Assembly (NCBI GenBank): GCA_003560935.1 | Contig: PWJF01000454.1 | Location: 1-17,700 of the forward strand | Length of the DNA stretch: 17,700 nucleotides | Origin: Ignavibacteriales bacterium | GTDB lineage: Bacteria > Bacteroidota > Ignavibacteria > T3Sed10-11 | Reading direction: 5' to 3' | Shown here: positions 7,417 to 14,442 of the stretch, piece by piece | Position numbering within the stretch: the first letter of the stretch is position 1 | How the letters are laid out: each line of letters opens with the position of its first letter | The notes under the pieces: model-generated | Told to the model about the DNA's origin: nothing | What the model saw: the letters and a program-made list of their open reading frames with translations, nothing else | The model's database searches: none | Made by a program: the position numbers and the translations under genes

Positions 7417-8880
7417 TTAAGCTTTCCCGCGTACTTTGTTCAACATCTTTTCACCTGCTTCCATCAACGATTTCCAATCATACTTTGAATTTTCATGAGT
7501 CCCAACAGGTATCGCATCGTTTCGATCTATTTGCTTAAGGTTCGACTTTCCGCGCAGCGGATTTCTCTTCTGAGGTACGCGTGTAGCATTCGCTTCTACA
7601 CTCTTCGGTATCTTTTTGCGTCCGGATGCCTTCGTCCCTTTTTTATTCCTGCCATTGCTGTTATATGATGAGGACGCATCACTCCGTTTGGAATGGTTGC
7701 TTCGTTTGCTGCGTGAACGCTTCGATTCATCGACAGATGTTTCCGTATCGGATGCCGGAACAAAGCCGGGATACGAATGTATCGGAAAGCGCCTGCCGAT
7801 GAGTTTTTCTATACTGTTGAAATATTTCCGCTCCTGCGCCGCCACGAACGTGACCGCATCGCCGGTCAGATCGGCTCTGCCCGTTCTCCCGATACGATGA
7901 ATATAATCTCCTGCATACACGGGTGTATCGTAATTAACGACATGCGATATACCTTCAACGTCTATACCGCGAGCTGCTATATCGGTTGCAACCAGCACCT
8001 GGTATCGTCCGTGTTTGAATGCCGCAAGTGCGTTTTGCCGCTGCGATTGCGTCCGATCGGAATGAATAGAGGTTACTTTAAAACCGCGCTGCGATAATCT
8101 TTTACAAATCTTATCCGCTCCACGCCGTGTTCTTGAAAACACAAGTACACTTTTCATAGAGTCTGTTTTCATCATGTGTGCAAGCAGATCGAGCTTATGT
8201 TCCTGCGGTACTTTGAAAAAGTATTGTGTAACCGATTCTGCCGGATTTGTTTGTTTACCGATCCGTATGATTTCCGGATTTTTCTGGATTGATGCGGTTA
8301 ATTTTTGTATCGATTCGGGCATGGTAGCGGAGAATAAAAATGTCTGCCGTTTCTTTGGAATGTAGGAAATAATTTTCCGAACATCGTTAATAAACCCCAT
8401 ATCGAACATCCGGTCCGCTTCATCGAGTACAAACACTTCGACCTGTGAAAGATCTATTGTGCCGCGATTAAGATGATCGAGCAAACGTCCCGGTGTTGCA
8501 ACAACAATATCGACACCTCCTCGAAGACGACGCAACTGATTGTCCATGCTGACCCCGCCGTAAACGGGGAGCGACGAATAATTTGTAAATCTTCCCACGG
8601 TGTTTATAGATTCTTCCACCTGTTGCGCAAGTTCACGCGTCGGAGTGAGAATGAGCCCGCGTATGATACCGCGTTTCCTCGGTATTTCATCGAATCGCTG
8701 CAGCATGGGTAGCACAAATGCTGCGGTTTTCCCCGTGCCGGTCTGCGCCAATCCGATCACATCGCGTCCTGTAAGCGCGATGGGAATGGTACGTGATTGA
8801 ATAGGTGTAGGTTTGGAGAAACCGGTTGCACGGATCCCCTGTGACAAACGGTCGTTCAGACCGAGTTGTGAAAATAACAT
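7417..8880 (-). CDS. rhlE: DEAD-box ATP-dependent RNA helicase, RhlE-like
   Basis: A 487-residue helicase with all core motifs: Q motif (GFSKPTPIQSRTIPIAL, Gln28), Walker A AQTGTGKT (45-52), PTRELAQQ, TPGRLLDHL, DEAD at 153-156 (VLDEADRMFD), SAT (184-186), ATDIAARGIDVEG, and HRIGRTGR (328-335). It unwinds short RNA duplexes using ATP; the RhlE group works in ribosome assembly and RNA turnover, often in cold adaptation. Residues about 375-487 are a low-complexity Lys/Arg/Ser-rich tail typical of RNA binding. A strong AGGAG ribosome site lies 4 nt before the ATG. The subgroup name is by resemblance; RhlB or other DEAD-box groups are less likely. Confidence 0.93.
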   Translation of the reverse strand: MLFSQLGLNDRLSQGIRATGFSKPTPIQSRTIPIALTGRDVIGLAQTGTGKTAAFVLPMLQRFDEIPRKRGIIRGLILTPTRELAQQVEESINTVGRFTNYSSLPVYGGVSMDNQLRRLRGGVDIVVATPGRLLDHLNRGTIDLSQVEVFVLDEADRMFDMGFINDVRKIISYIPKKRQTFLFSATMPESIQKLTASIQKNPEIIRIGKQTNPAESVTQYFFKVPQEHKLDLLAHMMKTDSMKSVLVFSRTRRGADKICKRLSQRGFKVTSIHSDRTQSQRQNALAAFKHGRYQVLVATDIAARGIDVEGISHVVNYDTPVYAGDYIHRIGRTGRADLTGDAVTFVAAQERKYFNSIEKLIGRRFPIHSYPGFVPASDTETSVDESKRSRSKRSNHSKRSDASSSYNSNGRNKKGTKASGRKKIPKSVEANATRVPQKRNPLRGKSNLKQIDRNDAIPVGTHENSKYDWKSLMEAGEKMLNKVRGKA

Positions 8881-9229
8881 AAAACTCCTAAAATGGTATA
8901 GTAACGAGACACAACGTATCGAAAAAATAACCGGAAAATGATTAGTGTGGAACGAAAATCAGGGAGGATTACATATCGAATCGTCCGCCGTTGCGTAACC
9001 TGCACATTATTACACGTTCATCATCGGATAACGGGTCTCAAAATTCCGCTTCCGAAATGACTGCTTCCGTCGGCGGTACTACTGTCTGTAGTGATGTTAA
9101 TATACGCATAAAATGTGTGATATCCTAATAATGTAAACCACCGACGATTTTTCTTGCCTATTCATAAAATTCTTATAAATTATAGTATCAGAGGGGCAAC
9201 AACGATACAACTACTCAGAGGTGAGATCA
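8881..9229. promoter_or_regulatory. Divergent intergenic region between the helicase and AmrS genes
   Basis: This 350-bp region should hold promoters for both divergent units. For the plus-strand gene, TTGCCT (9154-9159) and TAAATT (9176-9181) are spaced by 16 bp, a weak candidate. For the helicase, AT-rich sequence around 8895-8930 (minus-strand TACTAT and TATACC near the start) may serve, but no clear -35 was found. A short minus-strand frame with one internal stop lies at 8969-9109 (listed separately). I saw no strong operator palindrome. Confidence 0.35.
8969..9109 (-). pseudogene. Possible small gene interrupted by one TGA
   Basis: From ATG 9109 on the minus strand the frame reads MRILTSLQTVVPPTEAVISE then AEF, TGA at 9040-9038, and continues without another stop as DPLSDDERVIMCRLRNGGRF then DM to TAA at 8971-8969. 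Both halves have protein-like composition and codon choice. I recognise no family. The frame is only 46 codons, and an AGGA lies about 14 nt upstream of the ATG, which is too far to be convincing. It may be a small decayed cistron upstream of the helicase, or chance. Confidence 0.22.
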
Positions 9230-10342
9230 ATGTACTCCAGAAGGTCATTTCTACAACACACCGCATGCGCCGCAGGCGGAATGTGTCTCGGCGGTTTCAA
9301 TACCTTAGCGAATGCATCGGCTGCAGCAAGCGGATATGAAGCATGGTACTATTCAAAACTCGACAGAAATGCCGTGCAATGTTCATTGTGCTTTCGTTCG
9401 TGCACGATACCGGACAAAGATCGCGGGTATTGCCGCGTACGGGAGAATAACGATGGAACACTTTATTCTCTTGTATATGCACGTCCTGCGGCATTGCAGC
9501 TCGACCCGATAGAAAAAGAGCCAATGTTCCATAATATGCCCGGCTCACAAATACTGTGTACCGGGACTGCGAGCTGTAATTTCAGATGTCAGTTCTGTCA
9601 CAACTGGCATCTCACACAACGAACCCCGGAAGAACTTCGACGGCGTGTACAGCATTTACATCCCGAAGAAGTCGTCGCTGCCGCAAAAGACCGGGGCACG
9701 GGTATGTCCTTTACCTATAATGAGCCGACCATTTTTTATGAGTTCATGTATGAGATGGCAAAACTCGGTCAAAAAGAGGGACTCAACGTTATCTATCACA
9801 CAAACGGCGGAATGCAGGAAAAACCATTGCGGAGACTGCTCGAGCATATGTCGGCAGTGACGGTCGATCTGAAGGGATTCACCGCCGATTACTATCAAGA
9901 TGTCAGTTTCGCCAAAATGGACCCGGTGCTCAATACACTGAAAACGATAAAAGAAAAAGGGAACTGGTTTGAAATAGTGAATCTTATCATTCCCACATTG
10001 AACGATACTATGGACACCATCCGCGAAATGTGTAAATGGATTGTGAACGAATTAGGAACCGATGTACCTGTTCACTTTACACGTTTCTCACCGGCATATA
10101 AGATGATGCATCTGCAACCAACGCCGGTACGAACGCTCGAGCGCGCACGGGACATCGCGCTTGATGAGGGCGTGAAGTTCGTTTATATCGGGAATGTCCC
10201 CGGTCATAAGAACAACAGCACGTTTTGTCCCGAGTGTGATGAGCGGATTATCCATCGGCGTCACTTTTCGGTTATCGATATAAAAATAAAAGACGGAATG
10301 TGTGAAAATTGCGGGGAACCGATTCCGGGTAGATGGTCATAA
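9230..10342 (+). CDS. amrS: AmmeMemoRadiSam-type radical SAM enzyme (AmrS) with Tat signal peptide
   Basis: From ATG 9230 the product is 370 residues; the start is set by AGAGGTG 6 nt upstream (the GTG at 9221 lies inside that site). Residues 2-9, YSRRSFLQ, are a twin-arginine motif followed by a weakly hydrophobic stretch to about residue 33, so export by the Tat pathway as a folded, cofactor-loaded protein is predicted. Four Cys follow (51, 54, 58, 68; CSLCFRSC...GYCRVREN), then the radical SAM cluster CNFRCQFC with Cys116, 120 and 123. The body has SFTYNEPTIF, YHTNGG and VDLKGFTADYY, all typical of AmrS. The C-terminus has a CPEC/CENC pair (333/336 and 358/361), rubredoxin-like. No AMMECR1 or Memo gene is in the window. 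The substrate is unknown. The membrane protein gene starts 13 nt downstream. Confidence 0.88.
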   Translation: MYSRRSFLQHTACAAGGMCLGGFNTLANASAAASGYEAWYYSKLDRNAVQCSLCFRSCTIPDKDRGYCRVRENNDGTLYSLVYARPAALQLDPIEKEPMFHNMPGSQILCTGTASCNFRCQFCHNWHLTQRTPEELRRRVQHLHPEEVVAAAKDRGTGMSFTYNEPTIFYEFMYEMAKLGQKEGLNVIYHTNGGMQEKPLRRLLEHMSAVTVDLKGFTADYYQDVSFAKMDPVLNTLKTIKEKGNWFEIVNLIIPTLNDTMDTIREMCKWIVNELGTDVPVHFTRFSPAYKMMHLQPTPVRTLERARDIALDEGVKFVYIGNVPGHKNNSTFCPECDERIIHRRHFSVIDIKIKDGMCENCGEPIPGRWS

Positions 10343-10355
10343 TGCAGCCGGGATT

Positions 10356-12593
10356 ATGCCCATTCCAAATATATACACGCTCCGCTTTTCTGTTTTTATC
10401 ATGGGATTTACCAGCATTGCCTGGCAAATCATCATTATAAGAGAGCTGCTTGTCGTATTCCAGGGCATCGAACTTACCATCGGTATAATCCTCGGCAACT
10501 GGCTTCTCCTTGAAGCTGCCGGCTGCATGTTCGTACGAAAGATAGCCGAGCAAACAAAGCGTCCCCTCATACACTTTACCAGTCTGCAATTAGCCCTGGG
10601 CGTGTGCGCCGTTCTTGGGATTGTGTTTCTCCGGTCGTTTACTTTTCTCTTCAATATCCCGATGGGACTGCTTCTTGGTTATCATTACGTACTTCTGATA
10701 TCGTTTCTCGTACTTGCACCGGTTACGCTCATCAAAGGAGCGATGTTCCCCTTCGCCTGTAAAAATATGAATGAGCTCTTACCGTTTGAGTATCCGTCCG
10801 GTAAGGTATACATCATCGAAGCTGCCGGCGCTTTCACTGCGGGACTCCTGTTTGTTTTTTATCTCATATACCGCCTCGATCACATTTTTCTTGTGAGTGT
10901 GTTGTTATTACTCAATTTCATTGCCGTATTTGTACATCTATATGCACAACAAAGATTTTCAGTTAAACGAGGTATAGTACTTATCTGCATAGCGGGAATG
11001 GTTGTATCTTTTTCAATATCCCTGCCGAAAACTTTACACGAACATTCGGCGAAACTGCTCTGGTACGAAGGAACACTTCTTGAAGCAAGCAATTCCGAGT
11101 ATTCAAACATTGCGGCTTTAGAATCCGAGGGACAGTACACATTTTTCGTCAACGGCGTACCGTTTGCTTCGGTACCGGAACCGGTTCACTTGATCGAGGA
11201 ACAGGCGCACTTCCCGATGCTCTTTCACAAAAATCCGCACCATACACTTATTGTGGGTGGCGGGGTCGGCGGGTTAATCAATGAAGTAATAAAACATCCG
11301 GTTAAAGAGGTTCATTATGCCGAGCAGGATCCGTTGATTATAGAATATTTCCATCGTTATACAACTCCGCTCACACAACGTGAGATTTCACATCAGTCTG
11401 TGAATATACATCATATGGAAGGAATACGATATCTTCGAAAAACTCCGAAAACATTTGACGTAATTATCGTTAATCTTCCTATCCCGTCGACACTTCAAAT
11501 AAACCGGTATTTTACACAAGAATTTTTTAAGCTGGTCGACTCAAGACTCAATTCCGGAGGTATTTTTTCCTTAAGTCTCCCGGGATCGGAAACTTTTCTT
11601 GTAACCGAGCTGATCGATCTTAACCGGCTGCTGTATATAACGCTGAGCGAAGTATTTAAGGAAGTGCATATCATCATCGGCGAAGAAAATACCTTTATTG
11701 CATCGAATGAGAAATCGATAAAAGAACTCGATCCCGGTGATTTAATACAACGATTAACCGAGAGAGATGTCCATGCCGGTTTAATTGACTCAGGATATAT
11801 ACAATATAAAATGGATCCATTGCGTTTCGGACGGCTCAAAGATGATATCATTAGCGGAAATAATCGGGAGATAAATACACATATACATCCCCGCGGTGTA
11901 TTCCGCAGTATGCTTCTGCACAGCCTTACTGTCGCACCTGCGTTAGTTGATATACTAAACTACATGGATTCAATCCAGGTGAATATTTATGCCGGGGTGA
12001 TCGTTGTATTGGCGGCGGCGTTGATTATCATCCAGAAGAAAAGGCGCAGATCATTGTTCATCAGCAATGCTATCGCAACAACCGGCTTTGCGGGCATGCT
12101 GATGTATATACTGCTTATTTTATACTTTCAAATTTACTACGGTTATGTGTATCATTATATCGGATTGCTCACGGCACATTTTATGGGCGGGACGGCGGTT
12201 GGTGCACATATTGCAACACGACGACCGAACACTTCATTACTGAACATAGAATTAAGCATAACGGGAATAATCGGGTTATTCCTTCTCATATCGTTATCCG
12301 ATCTTTTCCCGCCGGCTATTGTACAAGCGTTTATTTTTATATGCATGACTTCAATGGGATTGTGCACCGGATTGGCATATCCCGTTGCTGTACGGATGGT
12401 GAGTAGCGAGAGTAAAACGGTAAGTCTACAGCCGGGCAAGCTTTATGCGTTAGATTTGTTTGGCGCGTTTATTGGCGCGGTTGTTACAGCAGTCATACTG
12501 CTTCCGTCGCTGGGTATTCATGCGACGTTATGTTTAGTATTGCTACTTAAAACCGGCAGTGCGCTACTGGTATTTTCTGTTACAAAATATTAA
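10356..12593 (+). CDS. Large membrane protein with spermidine-synthase-like domain
   Basis: From ATG 10356, 13 nt after the AmrS stop, the product is 745 residues; an in-frame GTG at 10302 inside amrS is less likely because it adds a polar stretch before the first helix. Residues 1-220 hold about six to seven membrane helices, residues about 230-510 a soluble Rossmann methyltransferase/spermidine-synthase-like domain, and residues 540-745 about five to six more helices. The SAM-type glycine loop is LIVGGGVGGLINEV (298-311). The place of the catalytic Asp loop of true spermidine synthases is VNLPIPST (372-379), so aminopropyl transfer is doubtful. A related phrase occurs in both membrane blocks (GKVYIIEAAGAFTAG at 149-163; GKLYALDLFGAFIGA at 694-708), suggesting duplication of a half-unit. 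Co-transcribed with amrS. Function unknown. Confidence 0.82.
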   Translation: MPIPNIYTLRFSVFIMGFTSIAWQIIIIRELLVVFQGIELTIGIILGNWLLLEAAGCMFVRKIAEQTKRPLIHFTSLQLALGVCAVLGIVFLRSFTFLFNIPMGLLLGYHYVLLISFLVLAPVTLIKGAMFPFACKNMNELLPFEYPSGKVYIIEAAGAFTAGLLFVFYLIYRLDHIFLVSVLLLLNFIAVFVHLYAQQRFSVKRGIVLICIAGMVVSFSISLPKTLHEHSAKLLWYEGTLLEASNSEYSNIAALESEGQYTFFVNGVPFASVPEPVHLIEEQAHFPMLFHKNPHHTLIVGGGVGGLINEVIKHPVKEVHYAEQDPLIIEYFHRYTTPLTQREISHQSVNIHHMEGIRYLRKTPKTFDVIIVNLPIPSTLQINRYFTQEFFKLVDSRLNSGGIFSLSLPGSETFLVTELIDLNRLLYITLSEVFKEVHIIIGEENTFIASNEKSIKELDPGDLIQRLTERDVHAGLIDSGYIQYKMDPLRFGRLKDDIISGNNREINTHIHPRGVFRSMLLHSLTVAPALVDILNYMDSIQVNIYAGVIVVLAAALIIIQKKRRRSLFISNAIATTGFAGMLMYILLILYFQIYYGYVYHYIGLLTAHFMGGTAVGAHIATRRPNTSLLNIELSITGIIGLFLLISLSDLFPPAIVQAFIFICMTSMGLCTGLAYPVAVRMVSSESKTVSLQPGKLYALDLFGAFIGAVVTAVILLPSLGIHATLCLVLLLKTGSALLVFSVTKY

Positions 12594-12599
12594 TATTTT
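12584..12599. repeat. AT-only perfect palindrome at a convergent gene end
   Basis: AAAATATTAATATTTT is a perfect 16-bp palindrome that overlaps the stop codon of the membrane protein gene and lies 12 bp from the stop of the convergent 93-residue gene. It could weakly help termination on both strands, but it has no GC stem, so I do not call it a terminator. Confidence 0.3.
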
Positions 12600-12610
12600 A
12601 TGAAATGATA

Positions 12611-12892
12611 TTACCCCCCGCCGCCGATATCCAGATTCTCCGAATCAAGTCCCAGCGCATCCCTGTAGCCTTCATGGAATCCGTCGAGATAGGACTGGTA
12701 ATCGAGTTTTTCCCGTCTGATCTCTTCTTCCGCTTTTAGGAAGCCGAGAAAAAAAGCTTCATCGGATTTTACCGACAGATCGCCGAGCAATTCGACAAGC
12801 TTATTGCTGTCATATGTTGTGATAAGGTGTGCACCGCAACTCTGGCCATCGGTAAATCCAAGATCGCGCGATTTCTGCTTTTGATTTGCCAT
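12611..12892 (-). CDS. Conserved-looking hypothetical protein, 93 residues
   Basis: I do not recognise a family. The protein is acidic and soluble with no signal peptide or membrane helix. The N-terminal third is MANQKQKSRDLGFTDGQSCG. The middle and end look helical (SDEAFFLGFLKAEEEIRREK and LDYQSYLDGFHEGYRDALG), followed by a short acidic linker and a terminal run of four Gly. The repeated 'GF..G..' pattern (DLGFTDGQ, DGFHEGYRDA) may mark a small all-helical fold. There is only a weak ribosome site (GAG) before the ATG. It lies beyond the terminator of the STAS gene, so it is probably its own unit. Coding status rests on composition and a sensible full-length frame. Confidence 0.7.
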   Translation of the reverse strand: MANQKQKSRDLGFTDGQSCGAHLITTYDSNKLVELLGDLSVKSDEAFFLGFLKAEEEIRREKLDYQSYLDGFHEGYRDALGLDSENLDIGGGG

Positions 12893-12936
12893 TGACGCTC
12901 ACACAGATCAATCCCCATGTTCGTTATTTAAAACAA

Positions 12937-12980
12937 CTGTTCACCCCCGCTGCAGTATACATTCGACCGGAGGTGAACAG
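12937..12980 (-). terminator. Intrinsic terminator after the STAS gene
   Basis: CTGTTCACC (12937-12945) and GGTGAACAG (12972-12980) form a perfect 9-bp stem, extendable to 12 bp with one mismatch, around a long loop. On the minus strand the hairpin is followed by TTGTTTTAAAT. It starts 24 bp after the STAS stop codon, so it ends that transcript. Confidence 0.7.
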
Positions 12981-13004
12981 ATTTTATCAGATTTGTATAT
13001 CAAT

Positions 13005-13355
13005 CTAAGCAGCGTCGGGTGCAATTGCTGCAATCGCTTCATCGACATTGTCATAATTTTGAAAGACTTTGATGAGCTGCGTAATCATAAAGACGCTCTT
13101 CACTTTATCGGACACGTTCGATATTACCATAACACCTTCTTTGTTCTTCACCGAAGTATAAGCAGAGATGAGAGCACCGAGCCCGAGACTGTTCATCCAC
13201 TTCACGTTTTTAAGATCGATTATAAATTTGGTCGCCCCGGCTTGAATATGTTCCTTGATAACATTACGAAAGTCTTCTGTTTCCGGTGCACCCATCAGAT
13301 TACCTTTCGGACTTACGATTACAACACCCGAGCGCACTTCTGTTGATATTTTCAT
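13005..13355 (-). CDS. STAS-domain protein (anti-sigma factor antagonist family)
   Basis: A 116-residue single STAS domain in the SpoIIAA/RsbV style. It starts MKISTEVRSGVVIVSPKGNL and holds FIIDLKNVKWMNSLGLGALI, where Ser56 aligns with the serine phosphorylated by anti-sigma kinases in this family (usual motif DSSGLG, here NSLGLG). Such proteins bind an anti-sigma kinase when unphosphorylated and so free a sigma factor. The kinase and the sigma factor are not in this window. A strong GGAGGAG ribosome site precedes the ATG. It is 35 bp after the PrsW stop and ends at a terminator, so it is the last gene of that unit. Confidence 0.9.
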   Translation of the reverse strand: MKISTEVRSGVVIVSPKGNLMGAPETEDFRNVIKEHIQAGATKFIIDLKNVKWMNSLGLGALISAYTSVKNKEGVMVISNVSDKVKSVFMITQLIKVFQNYDNVDEAIAAIAPDAA

Positions 13356-13390
13356 TGTAACTCCTCCAGTTATGTATTGATATGAACCAT

Positions 13391-14422
13391 TTAAGATTTT
13401 TTATTGATCATATGAAGCTGCCAGAGATCTCTACTACTCAGGTTCAGGAACGGATACAGTGCACGCTTACCGGTTTTGCCGATGCTTTGTTCGAGGAATC
13501 TCAGTTCCTGAAAACGTTCTTTAATTTCCGGATCAACCGGAACCCGGTATCCTGTTTCATGCATGATTAAAATTCCTTTTGCGCGAACCGATAGCTCCAG
13601 ATATACCCGCAGGTAATTCAACATATCGGCGACAATCAGTCCGGGGAACTTCTCCTGTAACGTTTTTAGGTAACGACCGACACGCGTTTCGGAAACATTC
13701 CCGGCAACAATCAACCGAAGCAGCTCCACATCCTTATCAAGTCCGTATCCCAACCAGTTACGGGTTGCTTCTTCACTTTTATTAAAAATAACTATAAACA
13801 ACACCGGTAAAACGACCAGCGTCATGACGGTCATATACACAGGAGAAATGAGAAAATGATTGAACACTGAATGTATCACGACCGCAAGTATAAGCCCGGG
13901 TATAACCGGTAATAGCACCCTCGATGAATATCTATCGCTCAATGTCTTGGTTACAAATGCAAATATCGCTGTTGTTCCTCCATGCATGACAGCGGTGCCG
14001 AATCCGCGGATAATCCAGATAAGCGGATTGGATTCCGCAAGTGCCCATAGATAATATATATTTTCGACAAGTGCAAATCCCGCACCCACCGCAAACCCGA
14101 ATATTGCGGCATCAACCATGAAACCGACTTTCTGTGCTCTAATTAAATAGAACACAAACAATGCTTTGCCGATCTCTTCGGTAACCGGTGCAATGTATCT
14201 CTTAAACGACGTCTCGCTAATTGGCAAAACATTGATAAGATACGTATGAATCAGCAAGAGTACAAGTGCTGCGGTACAACCTGCCAGTATGGCACCGATC
14301 GTTGCACGAGGGGTCACCAGTTTAAAGCTGTCAAGGAACACAAGGCCGGTCACAAATAAGAGGACCGGGATCAAACCGAGCGCCGGTTGTACTACAAGAC
14401 TAAAAGAATACTCAGCGTTCAA
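13391..14422 (-). CDS. prsW: PrsW-family glutamic-type intramembrane protease with C-terminal cytosolic extension
   Basis: A 343-residue protein. Residues about 1-212 have roughly eight hydrophobic helices with the family motifs: EE at 82-83 (PVTEEIGKAL, also Lys86), Glu120 in GFAVGAGFALVENIYY, His147 in MHGGTTAIF, and His184/His189 in VVIHSVFNHFL. PrsW proteases cleave membrane proteins such as anti-sigma factors; Bacillus subtilis PrsW cuts RsiW. Residues about 213-343 form a soluble tail not needed by the short family members (RsiW-cleaving PrsW is about 218 residues). The start is TTG at 14422 with GGTG about 10 nt upstream; no ATG is available nearby. It lies 20 bp after the stop of the large secreted protein and 35 bp before STAS. 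Confidence 0.88.
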   Translation of the reverse strand: MNAEYSFSLVVQPALGLIPVLLFVTGLVFLDSFKLVTPRATIGAILAGCTAALVLLLIHTYLINVLPISETSFKRYIAPVTEEIGKALFVFYLIRAQKVGFMVDAAIFGFAVGAGFALVENIYYLWALAESNPLIWIIRGFGTAVMHGGTTAIFAFVTKTLSDRYSSRVLLPVIPGLILAVVIHSVFNHFLISPVYMTVMTLVVLPVLFIVIFNKSEEATRNWLGYGLDKDVELLRLIVAGNVSETRVGRYLKTLQEKFPGLIVADMLNYLRVYLELSVRAKGILIMHETGYRVPVDPEIKERFQELRFLEQSIGKTGKRALYPFLNLSSRDLWQLHMINKKS

Positions 14423-14442
14423 TAAAAGGGTACACCAATAAT

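Noticed and set aside
10302..10355. GTG start of the membrane protein inside amrS
   Set aside because: It would add 18 polar residues before the first helix; ATG 10356 fits the topology better.
12584..12599. AT palindrome as a bidirectional terminator
   Set aside because: No GC pairs in the stem, so a stable RNA hairpin is unlikely; kept only as a repeat.
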